A stretch of DNA of 64,000 nucleotides, taken from positions 4,020,838 to 4,084,837 of the forward strand of contig NC_023135.1 of assembly GCF_000511355.1 (NCBI RefSeq). The letters run 5' to 3'. This document shows, in pieces, positions 34,733 to 43,457 of this stretch. Position 1 is the stretch's first letter. Each line of letters begins with the position of its first letter. Position numbers and translations under genes: made by a program. This DNA is from Leisingera methylohalidivorans DSM 14336 (GTDB lineage Bacteria > Pseudomonadota > Alphaproteobacteria > Rhodobacterales > Rhodobacteraceae). The notes under the pieces were generated by a model that ran no database searches, was not told the origin of the DNA, and worked only from the letters and a program-made list of their open reading frames with translations.

Positions 34733-35335
34733 ATGAAGCTAACATATTCACCGACGTCGCCTTTTGCCCGCAAGGTTATGGTGCTGCTGCATGAAACCGG
34801 GCAGTTGGATGATATTGAAATCCAGGATGTCACAACCACCCCTCTCAACCCCAGCTCAGAAGTGAAGGCCAGCAATCCCCTGGCCAAGATCCCGGCGCTG
34901 GAGCGCAATGACGGACCTGCGCTGTACGACAGCCGGGTGATCTGCGCCTATCTTGACGACCGGGCCGGCAGCAAGCTCTATGGCGGCGGCTGGGACAGCA
35001 AGGTGCTGGAAGCCACCGCCGACGGGATCATGGATGCGGCAGTGCTGATGGCCTATGAAAGGCGGCTGCGCCCAGAGGATAAGCAGTGGGACGGTTGGAT
35101 TGAAGCGCAGCGCAGCAAGGTGCTGGGCGGCTGTGCCGCGCTGAATGCGCGCTGGATGAGCCATCTGCAGGGGCCGCTTGATATTGGCCAGATCGCGGTC
35201 GCCTGCGCGCTGGGCTATGTGGACTACCGCCATCCGGATGCGGGCTGGCGTCAGGGCAACGAAGCGCTGGCAGGGTGGCTTGCAGGGTTCGAATCGCGGC
35301 CCTCGATGCAAGCGACAAAACCACCGGCAGCCTGA
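34733..35335 (+). CDS. Glutathione S-transferase family protein
   Basis: A 200-residue protein with a thioredoxin-like N-terminal domain (MKLTYSPTSPFARKVMVLLH, catalytic Ser in the SPFARK motif) and NPLAKIPALERNDGPALYDSRVIC, where cis-Pro and the Asp-Ser pair bind the glutamyl part of glutathione. The C-terminal all-helical domain includes LDIGQIAVACALGYVDYRHP. AAAGGAGGATTTTCC precedes the ATG. The substrate is unknown. Perfect palindromic DNA follows the stop codon. Confidence 0.93.
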   Translation: MKLTYSPTSPFARKVMVLLHETGQLDDIEIQDVTTTPLNPSSEVKASNPLAKIPALERNDGPALYDSRVICAYLDDRAGSKLYGGGWDSKVLEATADGIMDAAVLMAYERRLRPEDKQWDGWIEAQRSKVLGGCAALNARWMSHLQGPLDIGQIAVACALGYVDYRHPDAGWRQGNEALAGWLAGFESRPSMQATKPPAA

Positions 35336-35355
35336 GGCCGGACCTTGAAACCGGC

Positions 35356-35385
35356 CAGTGCCGCACCGATATCGGTGCGGCACTG
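35356..35385. repeat. 30-bp perfect palindrome after the GST gene
   Basis: CAGTGCCGCACCGAT is followed by its exact reverse complement. It starts about 20 bp after the GST stop and about 160 bp before petA. As RNA it would form a strong 13-pair hairpin, but no T-run follows. It may end the GST transcript, possibly with Rho, or serve as a protein site. Confidence 0.6.
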
Positions 35386-35547
35386 TCACACAGGCGTAAC
35401 AGAAATGACCCCTTGGGGCTTTCTGCGCGCCTATGACCGCTGGACGAATGCCCTTCTCCCCGCTAGACACGCGCCAGAGTCACTGCGAGCGATCGCGGTG
35501 CATGCGCATGTTTGCCCTAAACGGGCGCTGGAATTGGAGAAAACCTC

Positions 35548-36108
35548 GTGTCCCACGCAGAAGACCACGAAGGAACCCGGAGAGATTTCCTCTACTACGC
35601 CACTGCCGGCGCCGGGGCAGTGACCGCGGGTGCCGCCGTATGGCCCCTGGTCAACCAGATGAACCCCTCCGCCGACGTGAAAGCGCTGTCCTCGATCCTG
35701 GTCGATGTCAGCGGCGTGGAAGTAGGCACGCAGATCTCGGTCATGTTCCTTGGTAAGCCGGTGTTTATCCGCCGCCGCACCCCGGAAGAGATCGAGGCAG
35801 CCCGTGCCGTGGAGCTGTCCGAGCTGATCGACCCGCGGTCGGAAAACCCGAATAAGCCGGGCACCGACGCGGCTGACACCAACCGGACCATGGACGAGGC
35901 CGGCGAATGGCTGGTCATGATGGGTGTTTGCACCCACCTGGGCTGTGTGCCGCTGGGCGATGGCGCTGGGGATTTCCAGGGCTGGTTCTGCCCCTGCCAC
36001 GGTTCGCACTACGACACCGCAGGCCGCATCCGCAAAGGCCCGGCGCCTGAGAACCTGCATGTGCCGGTGGCTGAGTTCACCGACGCCAACACCATCAAGC
36101 TGGGATAA
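35548..36108 (+). CDS. petA: Ubiquinol-cytochrome c reductase Rieske iron-sulfur subunit
   Basis: The [2Fe-2S] subunit of the bc1 complex, 186 residues. The N-terminus has a twin-arginine signal and anchor ([20 protein letters not shown]). Cluster ligands are C128 and H130 in CTHLGC and C148 and H151 in CPCHGS, with the C133-C150 disulfide. [17 protein letters not shown] follows the usual pattern. The start codon is GTG at 35548, with GGAG upstream. It is the first gene of petABC. Confidence 0.98.
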   Translation: MSHAEDHEGTRRDFLYYATAGAGAVTAGAAVWPLVNQMNPSADVKALSSILVDVSGVEVGTQISVMFLGKPVFIRRRTPEEIEAARAVELSELIDPRSENPNKPGTDAADTNRTMDEAGEWLVMMGVCTHLGCVPLGDGAGDFQGWFCPCHGSHYDTAGRIRKGPAPENLHVPVAEFTDANTIKLG

Positions 36109-36120
36109 GGAAACGCGCTC

Positions 36121-37455
36121 ATGTCCGGTATTCCGCACGACCATTACGAGCCGAAGACAGGCGCAGAAAAGTGGCTGCACAGCCGCCTGCCCATCGTCGG
36201 TCTCCTGTACGACACAATCATGATCCCCACCCCCAAGAACCTGAACTGGTGGTGGATCTGGGGCATCGTTCTCGCCTTCTGCCTGGCGCTGCAAATTGTC
36301 ACCGGCATCGTCCTGGTGATGCATTACACGCCGCACGCCGACCTGGCCTTTGCCTCGATCGAGCACATCATGCGCGACGTCAACGGCGGCCATATGCTGC
36401 GTTACCTGCATATGAACGGCGCCTCGCTGTTCTTTGTTGCTGTCTACATCCATATCTTCCGCGGTCTGTTCTACGGCTCCTACAAGGCGCCCCGCGAGAT
36501 CACATGGATTGTCGGCATGCTGATCTATCTGATGATGATGGGCACGGCCTTCATGGGCTACGTGCTGCCTTGGGGGCAGATGTCCTTCTGGGGCGCCACC
36601 GTGATCACCGGTCTGTTCGGCGCGATTCCGTTCATCGGCGAGCCGATCCAGACCTGGCTGCTGGGCGGACCGGCCGTGGACAACGCCACGCTGAACCGCT
36701 TCTTCTCGCTGCACTACCTGCTGCCCTTCGTGATTGCGGCGCTGGTGATCGTGCACATCTGGGCCTTCCACACCACCGGCAACAACAACCCCACCGGTGT
36801 TGACGTCCGCAAAGGGTCCAAAGCCGAAGCCGAAAAAGACACCCTGCCGTTCTGGCCGTACTTCGTGATCAAGGACTTCCTGGGTCTGGCCGTGGTTCTG
36901 GTGATCTTCTGGGCGATCGTCGGCTTCATGCCTAATTACCTGGGCCACCCGGACAACTACATCGAAGCCAACCCGCTGGTGACACCTGCGCATATCGTTC
37001 CGGAATGGTACTTCCTGCCGTTCTACGCGATCCTGCGGGCCTTTACCTCGGAAGTCTGGGTCGTTCAGTTCGCCTCCTTCGTGACCGGCGGCATTGTTGA
37101 CGCCAAGTTCTTTGGTGTTCTGGCGATGTTCGGTGCGATTGCCGTGATGGCGCTGGTGCCCTGGCTGGACACCTCGCGGGTCCGTTCGGGCCGTTACCGT
37201 CCGATGTTCAAATGGTGGTTTGCCCTGCTGGTTGTCGACTTCTTTGCCCTGATGTGGCTGGGTGCGATGCCGGCGGAAGAGCCCTATGCATCGTTCTCGC
37301 TGATCGCATCGGCCTATTGGTTCGGCTACTTCCTGGTGATCCTGCCGCTGCTTGGTGTGATCGAAAAACCGACGGCTCAGCCTGCCACCATCGAAGAGGA
37401 TTTCGACGCCCACTACGGCAAGAAAACTTCTGCTGAAGCCACTCCTGCCGAGTAA
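36121..37455 (+). CDS. petB: Cytochrome b of the bc1 complex
   Basis: A 444-residue membrane protein with eight helices and four conserved His heme ligands in the first half (within [19 protein letters not shown] and [20 protein letters not shown]). The quinol-oxidation motif [13 protein letters not shown] is present at residues around 292-304. It oxidises ubiquinol with PetA and PetC. It starts 12 bp after petA, with a short gap to petC. The gene is also called fbcB. Confidence 0.98.
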   Translation: MSGIPHDHYEPKTGAEKWLHSRLPIVGLLYDTIMIPTPKNLNWWWIWGIVLAFCLALQIVTGIVLVMHYTPHADLAFASIEHIMRDVNGGHMLRYLHMNGASLFFVAVYIHIFRGLFYGSYKAPREITWIVGMLIYLMMMGTAFMGYVLPWGQMSFWGATVITGLFGAIPFIGEPIQTWLLGGPAVDNATLNRFFSLHYLLPFVIAALVIVHIWAFHTTGNNNPTGVDVRKGSKAEAEKDTLPFWPYFVIKDFLGLAVVLVIFWAIVGFMPNYLGHPDNYIEANPLVTPAHIVPEWYFLPFYAILRAFTSEVWVVQFASFVTGGIVDAKFFGVLAMFGAIAVMALVPWLDTSRVRSGRYRPMFKWWFALLVVDFFALMWLGAMPAEEPYASFSLIASAYWFGYFLVILPLLGVIEKPTAQPATIEEDFDAHYGKKTSAEATPAE

Positions 37456-37474
37456 GAAGAAGGAACACCTGACA

Positions 37475-38263
37475 ATGTTCAAGAAACTGGCAACCGGTGC
37501 CGCCTTCGCTCTGGCCATGATCCCTGCTGCGTCATACGCAGCAGGCGGCGGCGAGCAGCACATCACCGACTACGCCTTCTCGTTTGAAGGCCCGTTCGGA
37601 ACCTATGACCGCAACCAGCTGCAGCGCGGTCTGCAGATCTACACCGAGGTTTGCTCAGCCTGCCACGGGCTGAAGCTGGTGCCGCTGCGCACCCTAAGCG
37701 ACGAGGGCGGCCCGCAGCTGCCGGAAGATCAGGTGCGTGCCTACGCGGCTGACAACTTCAGCGTTTATGATGCGGAACTGGATGAGGACCGCCCGGCCAA
37801 GCCGGTCGACCACTTCCCGGAGAACAACAACGCCGGCGCCCCGGACCTCAGCATGATGGCCAAGGCGCGTGCGGGTTTCCACGGCCCCTACGGCTCGGGT
37901 CTGAACCAGCTGTTCAAGGGCATGGGCGGCGCCGAGTACATCGCCTCGCTGCTGGCCGGTTACACCGGCGAAAGCAAGGAAGAAGCGGGCACCACCTTCT
38001 ATGAAAACACTGCCTTCCCAGGCGGCTGGATCTCGATGGCACCGCCGCTGTCGGATGAGCAGGTGGAGTTTGCTGACGGCCATGCCAACGACGTCGAAGC
38101 CATGTCGCAGGACGTCGCGGCCTTCCTGATGTGGACCGCCGAACCCAAGATGATGGCACGTAAGCAGGCTGGCTTTGTCGGCGTGCTGTTCCTGACCGTC
38201 CTGTCGGTTCTGCTGTATCTGACCAACAAGAAGCTGTGGGCGCCGCACAAGGGCAAAGATTGA
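37475..38263 (+). CDS. petC: Cytochrome c1 of the bc1 complex
   Basis: A 262-residue c-type cytochrome. A signal peptide ([15 protein letters not shown]) is followed by the mature protein with the heme motif C60-S-A-C63-H64, the proposed axial-Met region [19 protein letters not shown], and a single C-terminal anchor [20 protein letters not shown]. It closes the petABC operon; a strong terminator follows. Together with petAB it forms complex III, the main quinol-oxidising enzyme in respiration. Confidence 0.98.
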   Translation: MFKKLATGAAFALAMIPAASYAAGGGEQHITDYAFSFEGPFGTYDRNQLQRGLQIYTEVCSACHGLKLVPLRTLSDEGGPQLPEDQVRAYAADNFSVYDAELDEDRPAKPVDHFPENNNAGAPDLSMMAKARAGFHGPYGSGLNQLFKGMGGAEYIASLLAGYTGESKEEAGTTFYENTAFPGGWISMAPPLSDEQVEFADGHANDVEAMSQDVAAFLMWTAEPKMMARKQAGFVGVLFLTVLSVLLYLTNKKLWAPHKGKD

Positions 38264-38292
38264 CCCTTGTCTGACTGACAGCAAGATACATC

Positions 38293-38325
38293 AAACCCCC
38301 GCAAGTGCCGCTTGCGGGGGTTTTT
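38293..38325 (+). terminator. Rho-independent terminator of petABC
   Basis: AAACCCCCGCAAG, loop TGCCG, CTTGCGGGGGTTTTT: a perfect 13-pair stem with a T-run. It begins 30 bp after the petC stop codon. Confidence 0.95.
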
Positions 38326-38332
38326 CGTTGCC

Positions 38333-38415
38333 AGGGGCTCAGGGGCTCAGGGGCGCTGCCCCTCTGCCCTGCGGGCATTCACCCTGGAGTATTTTGGACC
38401 GGAAAGAAGCTGAAA
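38333..38415 (+). repeat. GGGGCTCA tandem copies and a possible interspersed repeat
   Basis: AGGGGCTCAGGGGCTCAGGG contains two complete and one partial unit. It is followed by CACCCTGGAGTATTTTGGAC and GGAAAGAAGCTGAAAG. I recall sequences like GGAGTATTTTTGG after gene ends in many Rhodobacteraceae genomes. Only one copy is in this window, so genome-wide repetition cannot be shown here. Confidence 0.4.
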
Positions 38416-38472
38416 GCGCCGGGGCATTTGACGGGATCGGCTGATGGCTGAGCTAGTTTGTGGAATGAGCTG

Positions 38473-39023
38473 ATGAAGACAGTCACTACAAGAACGCGAA
38501 CTGTAGGCCTTTGGATGGCATTGCTGGCAGGTGCCAACTATTTTTTCACGCTTTCGGCTTTGTCCTGATCGATTGGAACAGACTTCTTGCCGCTCAAAGT
38601 GTCTGTGCCGGGGCCGGTCCCGGACTGGCAGATTGCCAGGCCGACCAGCTGCAAGCGGCAGCCCTGTTTGAGCTGGTCATGGGCATGGCGGTGCTGCTGT
38701 GTCTGGCTGTTTTGCTTGTCGTGTACCTGTTGTTGCGCGATGGGTACTGGCTGTTGCGCTTTGGCAAAGACCGAACCGCGCTGAGCGGGATGGCAGCAGC
38801 GGCATTAACTCTGTTCCCGGCAGCCGTAGAGCACACTTTGTGGCGCTATACTACCGCAGGCGAGGCTGCATTTGCCGAAACGCGTGTGGCAGGGCTGCCC
38901 GGAATGGCCGTGTTAGGTATGCTAACATTCATGCTGGCCACCATCCTGATGCTGTGCGTTTTCTATGTCCTGGAACCAAAGACAGTGAAGGCAGCAATGA
39001 AGGGCCGCATGCGTGGGCGCTAA
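38473..39023 (+). CDS. Four-helix membrane protein with an apparent frameshift
   Basis: From ATG 38473 the frame reads MKTVTTRTRTVGLWMALLAG and stops at TGA 38566. A second frame, open from TTG 38511, continues without break to 39023 with three further hydrophobic segments (FELVMGMAVLLCLAVLLVVYL, MAAAALTLFPAAVEHTLW, MAVLGMLTFMLATILMLCVF). Joining them at about 38560-38568 by a minus-one shift gives a continuous four-helix protein with two loop cysteines. It may be a sequencing error, a mutation or true slippage. The function is unknown. It lies between petC and mtaB. Confidence 0.5.
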
Positions 39024-39040
39024 TGCTGTTAGTATCGGTA

Positions 39041-40303
39041 TCAGGCCAAAAGCTGGGAGCCTGCGACGCCAGTGATGGCGGCAGAGACGATGCTGCCCTC
39101 TGCCTGCGGGGCGGCAAAGGCCACCTCGGTGAACTGCTCGGTGCGGCCCATATGCGGGTTTTCCATCAGGATGCGGTGAGTCCGGCCGATCTGTTCAGCC
39201 AGGTGGCGGGCGACCTGGGCGTCGCCAGCTGCGCGCAGCCGGGCTGCGCGCTCCTTGATGACTGTGCCGTTCACCTTGTTGGGGATCTTTGCGGCGGGTG
39301 TGCCGTCCCGTTTTGAGTAGGGGAAGACGTGCAGCCAGGTCAGGTCGCAGTCGGTCACCAGCTTCAGCGAATTTTCGAAATGGGCGTCGGTCTCCGTCGG
39401 AAAGCCCGCGATGATGTCCGCGCCAAAGGTCATCTCCGGGCGCAGTTTGCGGGCATCTTCACAGAAGCGGATCGCGTCGTCACGCAGGTGGCGGCGCGCC
39501 ATGCGCTTCAGAATCAGGTCATCGCCATGCTGCAAGGACAGGTGCAGATGCGGCATCAGCCGCGGTTCGGTGGCAATGGCCTGCATCAGATTGTCATCCG
39601 CTTCGATCGAATCGATCGAGGAAATCCGCAGCCGCAGCAGGTCCGGCACCAGCTTGAGGATCCGCATCACCAGATCCCCCAGCCGCGGCGTGGCGGGCAG
39701 ATCGGCCCCCCAGGAGGTCAGGTCCACCCCGGTCAGCACCACTTCGTTATAGCCTCTGTCCACCAGCCGCTTGATCTGGTCGATGACCACGCCCGCAGGC
39801 ACCGAGCGTGAGTTGCCGCGGCCATAGGGGATGATGCAGAAGGTGCAGCGGTGGTCGCAGCCGTTCTGCACCTGCACGTAGGCGCGGGAGCGGGTGCCGA
39901 AGCCGTCAATCAGATGGCCGGCAGTCTCGGTCACCGACATGATGTCGTCGACCTGAACCTTTTCCGTGGTGCCGATGAAATCAGGCCCTTTGGCAATTTG
40001 CTGCCATGTGTCTGCCTGCATCTTCTCGGTGTTGCCGATAACGCGGGTGACCTCCTCCATCGCGGCAAAGGTCTCCGGTTCGGTCTGGGCCGCGCAGCCG
40101 GTGACGATGATTGGCGCCTCCGGGTTTTCGCGCCGCAGTTTGCGGATTTCCTGGCGTGCCTTGCGCACCGCCTCTGCCGTCACCGCGCAAGTGTTCACCA
40201 CCACAGCATCGGTCAGCCCGGCCTGCTGGCTCAGCTCCTTCATTGCCTCGGTCTCATAAGCGTTCAGGCGGCAGCCCAGGGTGGTGAACTTGGGCGCGGT
40301 CAT
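39041..40303 (-). CDS. mtaB: tRNA (N6-threonylcarbamoyladenosine-37-C2)-methylthiotransferase
   Basis: A radical-SAM methylthiotransferase, 420 residues, that converts t6A37 to ms2t6A37 in some tRNAs. The N-terminal UPF0004 domain has TLGCRLNAYETEAM, VVNTCAVTAEA and VTGCAAQTEPE, each with a cluster Cys. The radical-SAM motif is CDHRCTFCIIPYGRG, and a TRAM-like C-terminus ends the chain. The MtaB rather than MiaB assignment rests on these motifs and the short N-terminus. The ATG overlaps the dapF stop (40300-40303). Confidence 0.93.
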   Translation of the reverse strand: MTAPKFTTLGCRLNAYETEAMKELSQQAGLTDAVVVNTCAVTAEAVRKARQEIRKLRRENPEAPIIVTGCAAQTEPETFAAMEEVTRVIGNTEKMQADTWQQIAKGPDFIGTTEKVQVDDIMSVTETAGHLIDGFGTRSRAYVQVQNGCDHRCTFCIIPYGRGNSRSVPAGVVIDQIKRLVDRGYNEVVLTGVDLTSWGADLPATPRLGDLVMRILKLVPDLLRLRISSIDSIEADDNLMQAIATEPRLMPHLHLSLQHGDDLILKRMARRHLRDDAIRFCEDARKLRPEMTFGADIIAGFPTETDAHFENSLKLVTDCDLTWLHVFPYSKRDGTPAAKIPNKVNGTVIKERAARLRAAGDAQVARHLAEQIGRTHRILMENPHMGRTEQFTEVAFAAPQAEGSIVSAAITGVAGSQLLA

Positions 40304-41142
40304 TTCAGGCTCTCCAGGAATTGTCGCGTGAAGGTGCCATCGAACACATGCATCGTCTCGCCCGTCATCCAGACGCCGTCTTCCGCCCAGTTGATCCACA
40401 GAGTTCCGCCATCCAGATCAACCTGCACCTTGCGGCCCGTCAGTCCGCGCCGGGCGGCGGCAACAGCGGTGGCGCAAGAGGAGGAGCCGGAGGCGAGTGT
40501 CACCCCCACGCCGCGCTCCCACACGCGCATGCGGATGCGGTCAGGGCCGGTCACCTGGGCGACCTGCACATTGGTGCGTTGCGGGTAAAGCGGATGGTGT
40601 TCGTAGCGGGGCCCGAATTCTTCCAGCGGGATCAGCTCGGCATCTTCGACAAAGAATGTGCAATGCGGGTTGCCCATGCCGGTGGCGGTTGGGCCGCCTT
40701 CAATCGGCAGTTCCAACGTGTCCGCTTCCTCGGCCAGCGGGATATCCTGCCAGTCCAGCTGCGGCTGTCCCATATTGACCGAAGTAAGGCCATTGCCGGC
40801 GTCGCGGGCATATAGGTCGCCGCGGTCCGTGGTCAGATGCAGCCCGGACTTGCCGCTTTCCAGGATCAGGTGGCGCGCCACGCAGCGGGTGGCATTGCCG
40901 CAGGCTCCGGAGGTGGAGCCATCGGCATTGTAGAAGGTCAGATGCGCATCACCCGGACCGTTCGAAATCACGGTCAGCTGGTCGAACCCGACGCCGAACT
41001 GGCGGTGGGCGATTCCCTTTGCCATAGCCGGAGTGATGGCAATGTCCTGCGCGCGCGCGTCGACAACAACGAAGTCGTTGCCTAGCCCGTGCATCTTCAT
41101 GAAGGGGAGAGCGGTATCTGCTTGGGTGTTCATTCCGGGCAT
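40300..41142 (-). CDS. dapF: Diaminopimelate epimerase
   Basis: Interconverts LL- and meso-diaminopimelate for lysine and cell-wall synthesis. The 280 residues contain both catalytic cysteines, C81 in GACGNATRCVAR and C223 in ASGSSSCATAVAAA, and the family start KMHGLGNDFVVVDAR. ATG 41142 has an AGG-containing site five bases away and is preferred; 41133 or 41100 are alternatives. It is transcribed with mtaB. It is divergent from tRNA-Lys. Confidence 0.96.
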   Translation of the reverse strand: MPGMNTQADTALPFMKMHGLGNDFVVVDARAQDIAITPAMAKGIAHRQFGVGFDQLTVISNGPGDAHLTFYNADGSTSGACGNATRCVARHLILESGKSGLHLTTDRGDLYARDAGNGLTSVNMGQPQLDWQDIPLAEEADTLELPIEGGPTATGMGNPHCTFFVEDAELIPLEEFGPRYEHHPLYPQRTNVQVAQVTGPDRIRMRVWERGVGVTLASGSSSCATAVAAARRGLTGRKVQVDLDGGTLWINWAEDGVWMTGETMHVFDGTFTRQFLESLK

Positions 41143-41198
41143 ATAGACCTGTGCTGCAGATGAATCCAGCCTTCGGCAGGAAAAGTTGAAAAAAGGGG

Positions 41199-41227
41199 TT
41201 GACCCCCCGCCGCACTGGCCCTAGATA
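41199..41227 (+). promoter_or_regulatory. Sigma-70 promoter of tRNA-Lys
   Basis: TTGACC, 17 bp, TAGATA lies about 100 bp upstream of the tRNA. Both boxes are close to consensus and the spacing is ideal. Transcription from it would give a precursor with a long 5' leader. Confidence 0.75.
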
Positions 41228-41329
41228 CGCCGCCTATCGGGACAGCAAGACACAGGCTGCCAGGCAGTTCCGAAGCGAAATAAGTGCTTGATCCTTCTGG
41301 GAAAAACACTTAGACAGCGACGAAGAAGT

Positions 41330-41405
41330 GGGCCGTTAGCTCAGTTGGTAGAGCAACTGACTTTTAATCAGTGGGTCGCAGGTTCGAATCCTGCACGGCT
41401 CACCA
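41330..41405 (+). tRNA. tRNA-Lys (anticodon TTT)
   Basis: A full cloverleaf can be drawn: acceptor GGGCCGT pairs with ACGGCTC (one G-T), D arm AGCTCAGTTGGTAGAGC, anticodon stem ACTGA with loop CTTTTAA and TCAGT, T arm CGCAGGTTCGAATCCTGC. Discriminator A and an encoded CCA follow. The anticodon is TTT. It is flanked on the right by insertion-sequence debris. Confidence 0.98.
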
Positions 41406-41833
41406 CTTCCTTCCCTATATCCACTGAAAACCCGGTAATACTTTGATCCTCTTCAGGGATCCAAGGGGCAGCGTTGCATGGGTTCGCAGGGCTTTACACT
41501 GGCGTTCAACGGATCCGCATTTTGACCTGTCCTGTTTCTTGTTGGTAGTGGCGAAGGATGCCCAAGCCCTTTTGGCACAGCAGGGGCCGGTCTTCGGCGG
41601 TTTGGCGAAAGACGATCAGCGGGCCAGTCCATATGGAAATGCCAGGTTGCCAAGAATCATATACTTCAGGAACACCGGCAAAGGCCGTGCGTATTCCGGA
41701 GCATCCGCCTGCTCATTCCGGCAGCAGGCACCGGCCTGTTCCCGGCGTTTTGCCCACCTTTGACGCAGTGCCGTGAGGCACAAGTTTCAGAACCCTAGGC
41801 CGGAGCGTTTCGTCATCCTTCTCGGCGATGGTT

Positions 41834-41991
41834 TTACGCATGGACTGTCCCTGAAGTTTGATGCGGCAGGTGTTGTGGACTATGCAGCCGAGGATCGCAT
41901 TGGCGTCTGTGGGTCCTCCGGCTACGCCCTGCCAGGCCGAGACGAGCAGCTGGCTGGTGAACATGGCCGAGCCGCGCCAGTAGCGCTGTCC
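41834..41991 (-). pseudogene. IS21-family IstB C-terminal remnant
   Basis: Translating the minus strand gives RYWRGSAMFTSQLLVSAWQ, then NAILGCIVHNTCRIKLQGQ and SMRK. This matches the C-terminus of IstB-like ATPases (RYGRxSTIxTSQLPVxxW...DAILDRxVHNAHRIxLxGESMRK, from memory). The ATPase core with Walker motifs is missing. The element is dead. Confidence 0.75.
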
Positions 41992-42070
41992 TGCGTGTTA
42001 TGTCCAGTCGCCAGTGGCAACGGCGCCGAGTTCGCTGCAGGCGGTTTCCACCATGTTTCGGATGCTGCGC

Positions 42071-42190
42071 GGGAAGGTTGGCTGGCTGTCGGCGGTATTT
42101 GCTGTGACCACGGTATGAAACCGTGCCGCAGCGCGGACACGCCGCTGCTGGTTTGGTGGAACGCGAGTGGATCCGGAAGGTGATTCTAAC
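42071..42190 (-). pseudogene. ISL3-family transposase N-terminal remnant
   Basis: Minus-strand translation reads RVRITFRIHSRSTKPAAACP, then RCGTVSYRGHSKYRRQPANL. The CPRCG half zinc ribbon and HSxYxRxxxxLP are typical of ISL3 transposase N-termini. The second half of the ribbon and the catalytic domain are absent. Its homology stops close to where the IS21-type remnant begins, so one element was probably disrupted by or recombined with another. Confidence 0.65.
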
Positions 42191-42420
42191 ACGTTCGGCC
42201 TGAGCGGCCTTGTGAGCTGCCGCAGAACAACCCGCCGTGAAAACTGTGAGGCCACCGGCAGCCTGCGGCAAAGCCTGCCGAAATATAGTGTTTGGCATGT
42301 CGGAGCTGCAGCGGATCTGCTTCAGACCCAAATTTGAAGGCCTGTCTGCAGTGACTGCGATCCGGGGAAAGCCCGGCCAGCATACAGGTGCCTGGGCTTT
42401 TCCCGGATCATTGGCAGGGT

Positions 42421-43164
42421 TCAGGGATAGTAGCTGCGTACCAAAGCGGTGGCGATCAGGCTCCAGCCATCTGCGACAACAAAAAATGCCAGTTTAAAGG
42501 GCAGAGACACGATGGCAGGCGGCACCATCATCATCCCCATGGACATCAGGACTGCCGCAACAACCAGATCAATGACCAGGAATGGCAGGAAGACGAGAAA
42601 ACCGATTTGAAAGGCGCGCGATATTTCCGACAGCAGGAAACTGGGGACGAGCGCCGACAGCGGCGCTTCGGGCACCGGGTCCATGCCTTGGGTTTCCGGC
42701 CTGAGGTCCGCAATTGCGTAAAACGTGTCCGGATCCAGCCGGTTGGCCATAAAAGCACGGAAAGGTTCCAAGCTGCGGGTGATGGCTGCTCCCGGTTCCA
42801 GCCGTTCTTCCAGCAGCGGATTGATGCCAGTGGTCCAGGCCTCGGTAAACACGGGTTCCATCACGAAATAGGTCAGGAACAGCGCAAGGCTGATGATCAG
42901 CATGTTGGGCGGTGCCTGCTGCAGCCCGATACCCTGGCGCAGGATCGATAGCACCGTCACCAGGAACGGAAAACAGGTGATCATGATCAGCAGGCCAGGA
43001 GCCAGGCTGAGCACGGTAATCAGCAGGATCAGCTGGATCGAGCGGGCGGAGATCGATTCGCCGTCTGCCAGCGAAAGGCTCAGTTCTTGAGCCAGGGCGG
43101 TGTGCGGCATGGCCAGCAGGATTGCTGCAGCCAGGGCCGCCCGCACAAAAGTCTTTTGTGTCAT
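42421..43164 (-). CDS. fliP: Flagellar type III export protein FliP
   Basis: A core component of the export gate in the MS-ring pore. The 247 residues have a cleavable signal (MTQKTFVRAALAAAILLAMP) and then four helices with the conserved LAPGLLIMITCFPFLVTVLSILRQGIGLQQAPPN in pieces, and FQIGFLVFLPFLVIDLVVA. The start overlaps the fliN stop (43161-43164). It ends the fliF-fliH-fliN-fliP operon; the next DNA downstream is insertion-sequence debris. Confidence 0.97.
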   Translation of the reverse strand: MTQKTFVRAALAAAILLAMPHTALAQELSLSLADGESISARSIQLILLITVLSLAPGLLIMITCFPFLVTVLSILRQGIGLQQAPPNMLIISLALFLTYFVMEPVFTEAWTTGINPLLEERLEPGAAITRSLEPFRAFMANRLDPDTFYAIADLRPETQGMDPVPEAPLSALVPSFLLSEISRAFQIGFLVFLPFLVIDLVVAAVLMSMGMMMVPPAIVSLPFKLAFFVVADGWSLIATALVRSYYP

Positions 43165-43457
43165 CCCAAACCGCTTTGAAGATCAGCAATTTCTGTCAGG
43201 CGCACGGCCAGCTGGCCAGCCTGATCTCCCTCCAGCTCTTCGAGCTGGCCGCGAGCGACCAGCCGGTCTCCGACATAAAGGTCCACCGGGTCTTCGACAC
43301 GCTTGTCCAAAGTCAGAATTGCATTTTCGCCAAGGTTGACCAGATCACGGATCAGCGGCCGGGCTTTGCCGACTGAGACAACAACTTCGACGGGAACCGA
43401 GACAAAGGGATTGTTTGCATCAGCGGATTTCATGTTCAGGTCGGCAGCATCATCCAT
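43161..43457 (-). CDS. fliN: Flagellar motor switch protein FliN
   Basis: A 98-residue C-ring protein. The SpoA/FliN core reads VPVEVVVSVGKARPLIRDLV and LTLDKRVEDPVDLYVGDRLV, ending in VRLTEI. It is shorter than E. coli FliN at the N-terminus, as is common. It overlaps fliH by eight bases upstream and fliP by four downstream. With FliM and FliG (not in this window) it forms the rotor switch. Confidence 0.95.
   Translation of the reverse strand: MDDAADLNMKSADANNPFVSVPVEVVVSVGKARPLIRDLVNLGENAILTLDKRVEDPVDLYVGDRLVARGQLEELEGDQAGQLAVRLTEIADLQSGLG

Larger units (their letters stand above)
41406..42420. other. Non-coding interval with insertion-sequence debris
   Basis: No intact gene is visible across about 1 kb between tRNA-Lys and fliP. 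Minus-strand remnants of two unrelated transposition genes can be recognised (see the separate entries). The left part (41406-41830) has only short frames without recognisable similarity. Confidence 0.7.

Noticed and set aside
35431-37566. A 711-codon open frame on the minus strand opposite petABC.
   Set aside because: It is the antisense of petA and petB, which have clear cofactor motifs. Its composition (rich in His, Arg and Gln) is typical of GC-rich shadow frames.
38511-39023. The membrane protein starting at TTG 38511 as a complete gene.
   Set aside because: TTG lacks a ribosome site and the product would lack the first helix that is encoded just upstream in the other frame. The shift explanation fits better.
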